A stretch of 64,000 bases of DNA, from positions 62,001 through 126,000 of the forward strand of contig NC_090117.1 in the NCBI RefSeq assembly GCF_023973825.1, in the 5' to 3' direction. Shown in pieces: positions 51,201 to 61,642 of this stretch. The notes under the pieces are model-generated. The model was not told the origin of the DNA and made no database searches. It worked only from the letters and a program-made list of their open reading frames with translations. Origin of the DNA: Plasmodium brasilianum. Its lineage: Eukaryota; Apicomplexa; Aconoidasida; Haemosporida; Plasmodiidae. Position 1 is the stretch's first letter. Each line of letters starts with the position of its first letter. A program made the translations under genes and the position numbers.

Positions 51201-54200
51201 TAAACGAAAAAATTTTAAAATAAGCATGTATGATTCAAATACATATAGAATTCCTTTTAATAATTTATCTTATAAAAAATATAACATTCTGTACATCGTT
51301 ATATTATAAGATATAAAATAAAAACTGATGTATAATTTCTTATATAAACTTTTTTATTATTTTTATATTTAAATATTCAATAAATATATAAAATTTGCAT
51401 TCCATATTTTTACACAGTACACAGCCTTCCTTTTGTGTATTATTGTACAAATACCTTTTACATAGGAGGAATTCATTTTATAACCATCTTCCATTAATGA
51501 TCAAAATATGTAATTTAAATTATTTTAAAGTCCCCAGTTAATACTTTAATATTTTTCAATAAAATATCCTTCTATCCCCCTAATTTGTTTTTTAACATGT
51601 GGATAACAGTTCTATATAAATATAAAATTGTTCATAATTAACTGAACAACAAAGTGAATGAATGAGATTAATAGATATGTATATATTATATTAATATATA
51701 TAAAATTAAGCTATTTAAAATATAAGAAGTATTTTCAATGTTTGTTTATTTTAAACCATTTTTTGAGTATTTAAATACAAAGGAAGAATCTTAACTGTAT
51801 AAAATTTTAACACGTTTTTAGTTTTTAATTTTCAAATGCATTCTTTATTTTTTTAGTTATATTTCTACATAAAATATAATATTTGATTTTATTAGAAATT
51901 TCTGTTTTCCGTGGAATAAAATAATATATTACTTGTATTAATATATATCACATAAATTATATGATGTAATAGAAATTTTTATATCTACTAATTAAAAACA
52001 TTTGGATACGCCACATGTTGATACTTTAATAAGAAATTAAATTGGACATATTATATAACACTTATGATGGTGCAGTATGCGTTTTAAAAGAATAACAATA
52101 ATTTAAGTCCTATTTATATTTTTTATACGTGTATATGTACCAAAATATTCATATAAATGATTCTTATGAATTACCACCAAAATATAAAATATAACAAAAT
52201 AAATCAAATAAAATATATTTTTTATTTAGCAACAATGATAATTCGAATGATCTTTATTAATAACTTTAATGATGAAAAAATTATGTTTCCCTTGAAATAC
52301 TATTATCATTATCTCTTTTTGTTCAGAGTTATATGTGGCATGCATTCAGATATACTAATGTAGCATCAAGATTCCTTCATTATGTACTTCAGTATAAATG
52401 TTTATCGCTCTTAATTCAGTTATTCCTCATTATATTCAAGAGTATAATGGTTTAATTTTATGCTCAAAATAAGTTTATAGAGTGCTTAATTGAGATGCCC
52501 ATTTTAAAATGAATTATTTTTATTATTAAATATATTTATATTGAAAGGTCCATCAATAGTACTTATAAAGCAAAAATTAAATTAAAGAGCCATTATTTGT
52601 AATATACAGATATTTAACTATTATAATTGTGTAATTAACCATGAAAATATAAGAAATGTTTACAACATTAAGAATGATATGGATGGAGCTTCTTATAGCG
52701 AAGTAGAAGAGGTATCTGCATAAATACATAATTTTATAAGGAAAACTATAATAATTATTTCTGCATTCACTGCCAAAAATGTAACTACCCTAAAATGATA
52801 GAACTATAAAGTTCTTATATATGTTTAAATAATAATAAAATTTTCACTAATTATGGTTGATACATTTTAATACAAAAATTTCTGAAAACATTTAAGAAAA
52901 AAAAATTCTTAATATTGTGATTGTCCTATTTTCAGAATTTTATTTTATCTCCAGTTGCTGGCATAAATTAGTTAACTTAAGAATAATTTCATGCTTACCT
53001 TTTCATTTATATAAGTTTTTTCTAAGATTAAATGAAACTTATTTGTTTATAACAACACATAATAATTCAAAATTGCTTAGTATTATCCTTTGTTAAAATC
53101 ATATATCTAGTTCCACTTATATAAATTCCTTCAATATCTAGAACTTAATTTTAATGCTAAACCTATTATTTCATAAAATATACACTTCATACAAAATTTT
53201 TTTCAGTAGTACCTAAAAATTTATAAAAATTGTGAAAAGAACGGATAGATTAAAAGAATATTAAATATATATATATATTTACAAAAATATATTTCGTCAT
53301 TCTAAGGACAACAAGAAAATATTATAATCATGGTTATAATATGATTTATAGTAAAAAAATTTGTAATATATATTATTGCGAATTAGTGTCCAGATCCATA
53401 ATAAATATGTATTGGTATCATAAAATTTACCCCATGTCTGTTTAAATAAGTACTGAATAAAATAACACTTGTTCTGATAAAAATAATAATATATTTTTTT
53501 TTTATTTGAAAATGCATTAAAAAAAAAAAAAAATATTATCACACTAGAATTATTCTATATGTCTACACATAAATATGATGCTTACATAAAAATAAAAATT
53601 TTAACTAATTATAGTAATATATAATATTATCAAAAAAATATATAAATACTTATTATTATAATATATGTTAGTAATTTGTTCACCTTTTTCATGCAATATT
53701 CTCTATATATTTAGTCTCATCTTCAGTATATCATATGCATTCTTTTACAAAGAATAAAATATTCATGAATTATTTTATTGATCAAACATTATTTTTTAAA
53801 GTATATATAAGTCAGATAACGGAAAAATATATTAATACTATATTATCATTTTAATTTGGATCTATGAAAAAGAATATTTAATAAATAAAAATTAAACACG
53901 AAAGTATACAAGCAAAACAGTTAAATGAGAAATATATACATTACATATATTTAATTAAACCTTATAAAAAAAATACAGTAGTTTTTTACATTAACATAAT
54001 TAACGCTTATCTAACCAAAAAAAAGCTTTTTTTTATTTATGAATTAACTATATAATAATAATACATTTATTTCAATTATATTATATTTAAAATATGAGCA
54101 TTATAAATAAAAATAATTTAGCGATTGTTATTATAATCTATATATATTTTATACTCTTTTAAAATGATATTAACTCTTAATTTATTTGTAGACATAAGAA

Positions 54201-55265
54201 ATAGGACATATATATATATATACTTATTTATTTTCATTCCTATAATGATAATTTGAACTTTTAGAGACATGTGCATATATAAAATTTCATTATTAAGAAA
54301 AAGAAAAAAAAAAAAATTTATATATTTTATATATTAATATTTATTTTCATTTAATACATTCAATTTATCTTTTGTTCATGTAAAAAATAAGAAAGAACAT
54401 ATTGTATATTTATTTGTAAATATTCAATACAATATATATTTAAATATTTTTGGAAAATTGTATAAACACCCGAATTAGGTGGAATAATAAAAAAATTAAA
54501 TGCCACTAACTCTTCATATAGCCATGAATTTTTATAAATCTAAAGTTATTAAATAATTACAAATAAAAAGTATTCAATAAAGATATTATTTTATTAAGCA
54601 TTCACATATTCCTTTTTGATCAATGCAATATGAAAAAATGTGTGTTAAAAGGATTTTTACATTAAATATGCTTTATAATTACTATGTCATAATATATTTT
54701 ACAGAATAAATATTAAGTTTTTATAATATATATATATGTTAACGGAAAAAAGCATATTCATTTTATTATATTATATAGAAATAAGACACATACACTTTTA
54801 ATTTATAAGTAATAACACATTTTTTTATTATGTGATTGAATAATCTCTTTACAATAGAACACGAAAAAAAATAGAAAAATACTCTTTTTAATTTATTTAC
54901 AAATTACTATGCTTTAATTATAATATGCGAAATGTGCCATTAAATGTTATGTTCAACATGAAAATTTTTATTTTCCTTAAAAATTTACTCAAAGACACGA
55001 ATATATATTAAAATATAATATTTAATTAAATAAAAATATATATTAAAATAAAAATACAAAAACATTAAAGCATTAAAATTTTCCATAAATGAAAAAACAA
55101 AAAAAATATTTTTTATATTTATTTGTATCAGAAAGATTAGGTATATGTGAGTGCATTTGTAAAATTTAAGCAATTACGGTAACGTATAAAAAAATATATA
55201 TCTAAAAATATTACAGATATTACTTCTCATTAAAAACTTCCCTAATCAAATTAGCTCTTAATATA
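47078..55265. other. 8.2-kb gene-free stretch
   Basis: The longest spacer. It holds the upstream block at 47328-47352, a (TA)n run at about 48270-48293, and a cluster of A-homopolymers at 50640-50720. The minus strand at about 53690-53745 resembles 5745-5825. On + at about 52660-52800 a short stretch reads KNDMDGASYSEVEEVSA, then TAA, then IHNFIRKTIII; this could be an old coding relic of unknown family. Other open frames (52157-52363, 53297-53542, 54985-55173) are F/Y/I/N-rich and look like chance. Confidence 0.45.
47328..47352 (-). promoter_or_regulatory. Conserved upstream block of the third fam-m-type pseudogene
   Basis: tttgaattcatttataaata on the + strand, about 253 bases upstream of the ATG; the clearest form of the shared block. 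Confidence 0.45.
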
Positions 55266-56166
55266 TTATTCATTTAACTGGGCCCTCAATTTAATATTAT
55301 TATATATTTCTTTATTTTTAAGGATCTTAAAAGTCACTGTAACAATTAATATAACTATTGCAATCAAAATTACACCATATACCATGTAAAAAAAATGATG
55401 TCGAGCTTGACCCATTATGGCACCCAGTGCTTTGTCCCACCATTTTTCTAACTGCAGTGCATTATAAAATGCATCTCCTGGTTGTGGTAAACATTTATAT
55501 TTTTGTAATATAGGCATTCCTATTCCCACCAATAAAGTAGGTAGAAATATATAAACAATATAACGGTATTTTCTAAATTTTAGTTTTTTTGAAGCTATGG
55601 TAGCAATCATCCTATTTTTTTCAATATAATCATCATGATCTATTTTTTTGACCCATTTTCTTTCAAATTGGAAATGCTTTCCATCAAAAAATCCATTATT
55701 ATAATCAATAACTTGTTTATAGTATTGTCCCTTTTTTAATGAACTTATACTAGAATTTTTGTTTTTTCCTTTGGCCATTTTTGCATCAGTACATATATCT
55801 TTTTGTTCGTTTTCACAATTGTTTTCCATTGTTTTTAACCATATAATACTCGAATTATTATTTATTTTACTTTTTGCTAGTAATCTACAAATTCTTGTAT
55901 TTAATTTACCGTCAAAGTTGTGTTTTTCATCAATGTGTTTGTTAAACGTACTCTGAAAAAACTAAATAAATTTTTGATATTAAAAATAATATATTATGCA
56001 ATGACAAAAAACTGTATTAAAAAAAATAAAACAAGAAGAATACGTATAATACAAATATCCTTAAAAAAATTTATTATACTATATCATTGCAAAAAAGACA
56101 TGTCCATCTTAAAAGGATAAAAGTATAAATTTTCATAAATAATAGTGACATAATTTTTTCTTCCAT
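55266..56166 (-). CDS. fam-l: fam-l exported protein, two exons
   Basis: Exons are complement(join(55266..55952,56080..56166)), giving 257 residues. Exon 1 is 29 codons (MEEKIMSLLFMKIYTF...), hydrophobic. The donor is ATA|gtataa and the acceptor tttcag|AGT, phase 0. Exon 2 starts STFNKHIDEKHNF, with PEXEL-like RLLAK at 52-56. The fam-l block QYYKQVIDYNNGFFDGKHF at about 105-123 is nearly the same as in the gene at 3884. Membrane segments lie at about 160-178 and 216-238, with a 38-residue loop rich in W and Q. It is expected to be exported to the red cell, role unknown. The frame is intact. Its 3' flank block is only weakly preserved (cattaaaattttccataaat near 55071). Confidence 0.88.
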
Positions 56167-56418
56167 AATATGTATCTTTAATTTAGTAGTATATCTACTG
56201 AGAAAATTATTAAGAAAAATGTAATATACTTTTAATGATGTAAGATACTGTATTTATTTTAAAAAGTTTTTTTTATTATAGTTTTATAAATACTTAATAC
56301 AATTCATATAGCTATAATATATTTTACGTTGTTCGTAAAGAAAAATAACTTTAAAAATTTAATTTCATAGTATTAACCTAATTTTTATTTTAAAAAAAAC
56401 ATTTCTTTAAAATAAAAA

Positions 56419-56441
56419 TTTTATTTCATTCATAATCATAC
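56419..56441 (-). promoter_or_regulatory. Diverged upstream block of the second fam-l gene
   Basis: ttttatttcattcataatca on the + strand, about 255 bases upstream of the ATG. It keeps the spacing and the ttcattcata core. Confidence 0.3.
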
Positions 56442-56956
56442 AAAACGCAAAATATACTCAATTAATATAATACACTAATCAAATAATTTTGTTATTCGTA
56501 CTTTTCATTATGAAATAAAATAAAAGAATATATATACGATGTCTTAAATATTTGGAATATATGAGCTTTATATACAACATAAAACTTTCAGAATATATAT
56601 ATTTAATACTCTCCTCTACATATTAGGATAATAATTACAAACTTTAAGTATGCTATCATGTAAATAATTCCAATTTTATAAAAGTTATATTTTATAAAAA
56701 CAGTTAATTATCGTTAAAAAATATTAATTATTATTTCATAATAATGATGGTAATAATAAAAGAAAGAAAGGCATTTCGTTCAAAAATTTTTCTTTGTATT
56801 AATTACAAGTGATTTCATTAGTACTTATTCTCCTGCAAGGTTTTACTATAAATAAAATATATATATAATTGAATTTATAATGTACTACTAATAGTTATTA
56901 AAGATATGTAATTTTTAATTAGATCCTAATGGTACTTTTTTAATTTTGTATTAAAT

Positions 56957-57030
56957 TCATGAAAATTATAATCTTTATTTAATTATGTTCCTTATCATAA
57001 TTCTTGAAAATTATAATTTTTATTTAATTT
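56957..57030. repeat. Tandem duplication of the distal upstream block
   Basis: Two imperfect copies of a unit of about 45 bases, each containing gaaaattataat followed by tttatttaatt. Single copies lie near 5450, 9000 and 39290, about 700 bases upstream of exported-protein genes. Confidence 0.5.
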
Positions 57031-57490
57031 TATTTTGTATCATTATTTATAAACGAAAATTCTTCATATGTATGGACGTATTTCGTTTTTTTCTTTTCAT
57101 TTAAATATATATAATTAGAACAAATATTAATATATACAAAATAAAGTATTAACAGTAAAATTAGTAAAAAATATTACATGCAATTGAAGTAATTCAGAAA
57201 TATTTCAAATGAAATAAATTTACAAATAAGAAAAAAAAATATAAATTTTAATATATATGTAACAAATAAAAAAGATCAACAATGTAATTTAAAAAGATAA
57301 ACAATTTTGTAATTTTTCTGACCTTTTTTACAAGGTTTATATTATATTATATTATATTTATTTTTTTGCACAAACGTAGTTCAAGAGCGTATATTAAAGG
57401 CATAACATAATGAAAAAACATAAGCATATAAATAAATAATACTATATTAAAAACATTTTTACAGTTATAATTAGTTATTTCTTATTCTTT

Positions 57491-57519
57491 CTGTTCCTTG
57501 TGCATTGTAAAAGGAACAG
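57491..57519. other. 9-bp perfect inverted repeat
   Basis: Arms ctgttcctt and aaggaacag are separated by an 11-base loop. The arms are GC-richer than the surroundings. A weaker version (attgttctt / aaggaacaat) occurs at 62835-62864. Confidence 0.5.
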
Positions 57520-59140
57520 TGATAATTATATAAGTACAATATCCTCAAAAATTGTTGAAATTATATGAAATATAACGTTATATATTTGTTCCCTTAAAAA
57601 ATTATTATACTGCGAAGAACATAATTAAAATATTTTAAAAAATTATCAATTAATATATATATATATTTTTTTTTTTTTAAATAATATATCACTTAAGCAC
57701 TTGTTTCAATTAAATAAATGAAATTGGAAAAAGATTAAAAATATTTACAGTATCACGGAATACTCTATGTTGTTGTAAATATATTAGAATTGTTCTTTAT
57801 TATTATTTACGTATTCATTTTTTAAAAGTAATATAAATTAATACGTAACTTTCTTATTTTGCATGCAGAGTAAATATATAATAGTGGCTTTAAATAGATT
57901 TTTTCATAGTTATGAAGTACAGTAAAAACCAAAAAATATATAATATATTATTAATTTATTTATTCTAATATATATACTAATAATTACAGATATATAACCA
58001 TAAAATTTCACTAATTTTTATACTATTTAATGTAGTATATGATTCCATCTATATGAAATGATAATTTTATTTTATTACAAAGTTACCATTTACATTTCAT
58101 TTTCAAACATATAGAAGTATAATTAATTTTAATATAAGTATATCCAAATAATTTTTCTTATTTTGTGACAAGTTAAAAAACTTATTTTCATTAATTAATA
58201 TATATAAATATATATTTTGTTAATTAAAATTTAGAATAACTGAAAACATTCCAATTCATTGTGGCAATATCCGTATACAGAAGTATATATGCATATAATA
58301 ATTTATACTATTTTAAAAATACTAACAGATATATACCATAAATATTTAATATTTAGCCAATTTATATATATATTCAATGTTAAGTGTCATAAGGTTATTT
58401 AATAGTATGTACTTTCAAGAACCCAAGATACAATATATAATAATTTATATAATGTTAGAGTTCATTTCTTCATACGGTGTATTAAATATAAAAAAGTATT
58501 AACAGTATAATTATAATAGTATAACTGTTTATATTATAAATAAATAAAGAAAATTACAAAGTAGAAAAAAAAATTCGATCACTACTGATAATTATTTGAT
58601 TTATAGTTTATATTATTTCGGATAATCAAAAGAATAAAGGAATTATTCTCATTATTACAAGTAATAATCTTTATATATACATATGTCCTTGTGTTAGGAA
58701 AAGAAAAAAAAAAACACACATACACAATACATATGTAATGATATATTTACATGATAATGTATATATTTCCTATTAATGTTACTTATATATAATTTTGTAT
58801 TGATAGCTATTTGGATTTTTTTGTATAAAGGTCACATTAATATTACATACAAGTATATCCTTAAGTGTTTTTTAATATAAAAATGATTATGATATATATC
58901 CAGTTATAATATACTTATGTAATATAAAAAAAAGATAACAATCATAAAAAATAAATATTTATATATTCAATTAGTTTATATTCCTCATTAAAAATCCTAT
59001 GTGGTTTATAATTTTATAATTTCTGTTAATTAATAGACATTAGTTATAAATTATACTATTGATGATTAAAAACATAAAAATTTTAATTTTTCATTCAGAT
59101 GTTTATATTCAACTATCTATAGAAATAATGTAGGGATATT

Positions 59141-61642
59141 ATGGGAAGTTCACAATCTATAGTAATATTAATTATTTTTTTATATAACTTAATTTGTTAT
59201 TAATATATTTATTTATAATAAAAAAAAGCGATAATACAACTAACATATAAATTAATGCCTAAATATTTCATAATTATTTTTTCTGAATCTAGTTCTTAAG
59301 GGGAGAACGTGAATTATTGAGCAGTTGGGTTAAGTCACATAATATAGTAGCTAAAATAAATTATATCATAAGTAAAACTAATTCCTTAAGTAGAAGGGGT
59401 ATTAAGAAAGAAGATTTTAGTAATGAATGCTTACATCTAGTGAATTTTCTAATTAAACAAAAGAATGAACGTCCAAATATTTTGTCAGAGAAAAGGTGGG
59501 AAGCACTACTTAGAGAATATTTAAGTACATATTTTAACAATCCTTCTATACATGGAATATGTCCTTTTATATTAAAGGAGCAAGAAAGAGAACTTTTAAA
59601 ATTATCATATAAGGCACAAGATTTCTGTAAAGAAAAAATTGATCGGCTAAAATTTCTAATACCCTATAAAACAGAAAATGAAAATTCATATAAATGTAAC
59701 AATGATCCTAAATGTATAAATAACTTTAAAGAATATAATGCGTGGATTATAAATACAAGAGAAGTTTTTTTTCGAAACGGAATCTTTAATATATCCCAAG
59801 CAATACCACAAAAAATCGATATTCCGAGAGACGAAATATGCGATGTATTCAAGGACAAAACTTTTCATGAACTCGTAAGTGAAGACTTGGATAAAACAGT
59901 ATACATTCAAGATTCGTATCAAGGACATGAAATAAATACAGAAAATGTAGAAGAACGAAATTCAACAATAGATTCACATACACAGGAATATAAAACTGCT
60001 CACGAAGATAAATCTCACTCATCTGATACATCTGAGGAAGATCTAGTACCACAATCCGACGCTTCTGAAGAACAAATGTCAAAAATTCAACCTGAAGATA
60101 AGTACTTAAAACAAAATTTATTATTGCAAGTTCTTAAACAATTGGAAACTCCCCAAGGAACAATTAAACCTTTTCTTGAAGGCATATTTTTAAGTAAAGT
60201 TAATGAATCTGATTTGTCAAAACATAACGAATCCACTATTGTTACAATTTTGGTGGTTATCCTTGCATTCCCTATAGTTACATGTGTCACTTATGCTCTT
60301 TGTTTTCCTATTTATGAAATAACTATTTTAAACAAAATACATATTTAAAATGTATTTACAGGACTACATGGAAATATATCTATTACATACGTATCATTTT
60401 TTTTAATAATTTTTCCAATTGTTATACTATTTTTCCTTTTTATTAAAGTAATATAAACCTTAAGTATTAAATATATATTTAACATATGATTATTGTAATA
60501 ATATTACTTACAAAACACTCTTTACTCTATTGCAGTACGCTTCAAGGATGATGTTTAAACAAAAGAAAAAGATAAAAAGAAGACACTTAAAGTTAATGAA
60601 AATAGTAACACCTTCACTTTCTGATGGAAAAAGTAAGTGTTTAACGCATACACATATAGAAGATCCCTTATATAATGATGAAAAAATTACAAAAAATGTA
60701 ATATTACGTGAACATAACATAAACAAAAACATAAAAACATCAAAGACAAAAAAGGACAGAACAAAAACTATTATAGAAATACATATGCAAGTGCTTGAAG
60801 AATGCAGAAATGAAAAATGGGAATCCAATAAAGGAGAATTTTTAAAAATATGCATAGAAGTGTTTACGAATGAAAAATATAAAATTTATCCTCATTTAAC
60901 AAACGAAGAACTGATAATGGAAAGTAATAAAATAATGAATGACGCTGAATTACAAAAATTGCTGTGGAATAAATGGGTAGAAAGATATGGAAACCTCTTA
61001 GAAAAATTGAAAAAAGAAGATTGGTTTAGCAATTTGAAAAATGAATGGAAAAAAGAAAAAGCTTACATAAAAAAAATGGAAGAATTAAAAAAGAAATCTT
61101 CTAATGAAAACCACAACTTTTCATTTTTAGAAAGAGAAAAAGATATATGGAAACAGTGGATATTCAAAAAGGGTACTATTATAGAACATTATTTGGAAAA
61201 GGAATGGTTTAAATCATCGGAAGAGAAGTTGCAGAATATGTTATATAAGATTGAAATTGAAGAAGCTATAAATGATGTAACATTAATAAGTATGGAAGAA
61301 CTGCAGAACAAGAAATGTTATCAAGAATTCTATAAATACGTAAAAACAAAAGTACTAGTAAAACTTTGTATACTCGTATTTATGATGGTATTAGAAGAAT
61401 GTAAAAAAGAGCACTTTATAGAAAGTAGTGAATCATATTTTGATAGTTCCCTAAAAGAATGGAAGAGAGAAACAAATTTAACGAAAGTATCAGAAATTAT
61501 AAAAAGCATAACTAATGATAAAGGGTACATTTCGGAAAATAAGGAAAATACTGATCATATAGAAGAAAACTTTAGAAAGGATATAGCTGATTGGATAAGT
61601 GAAGAAGATAAATATATAAATTTCATAGTTAATGATGAGTAG
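59141..61642 (+). CDS. stp1: STP1 (SURFIN-related) protein, multi-exon
   Basis: Proposed exons are join(59141..59161,59293..60193,60362..60447,60536..61642), about 704 residues. The main exon is open from 59293 but has no ATG before its first internal Met at 60076. A 7-codon exon MGSSQSI|gtaata joined to aatctag|TTC is phase-consistent but tentative. The ectodomain carries STP1 features (ECLHLVNFLI, CPFILKEQERELLKLSYKA, KCNNDPKCINNFKEYNAWI), then an acidic Ser/Thr-rich stalk. Donor TTTTTAA|gtaaag joins acceptor tttacag|GAC to a membrane exon (LHGNISITYVSFFLIIFPIV...), and AAA|gtaata joins ttgcag|TAC to the intracellular exon. That exon is basic (KQKKKIKRRH), then Trp-rich (LWNKWVERYGNLLEKLKKED, DIWKQWIFKKG) and ends SEEDKYINFIVNDE. 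Unspliced read-through instead encodes another membrane segment and stops at 60348. STP1 is related to SURFIN surface proteins. Confidence 0.8.

Larger units (their letters stand above)
56167..59140. other. Divergent intergenic region between fam-l (-) and STP1 (+)
   Basis: Holds an upstream block of the fam-l gene (56419-56441), a tandem pair of the farther upstream block (about 56957-56980 and 57002-57030), a 9-bp perfect hairpin at 57491-57519, and presumably the promoter of STP1. No gene recognised. Confidence 0.45.

Noticed and set aside
53297..53542. 81-codon minus frame
   Set aside because: F/Y/N/K-rich, with a long poly-F start from a homopolymer; no family motif.
59664..60290. Several minus-strand frames of 64-80 codons
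   Set aside because: All are antisense to the STP1 ectodomain exon, which has a recognisable family and continuous frame.
60508..60855. 115-codon minus-strand frame
   Set aside because: Antisense to the STP1 intracellular exon.
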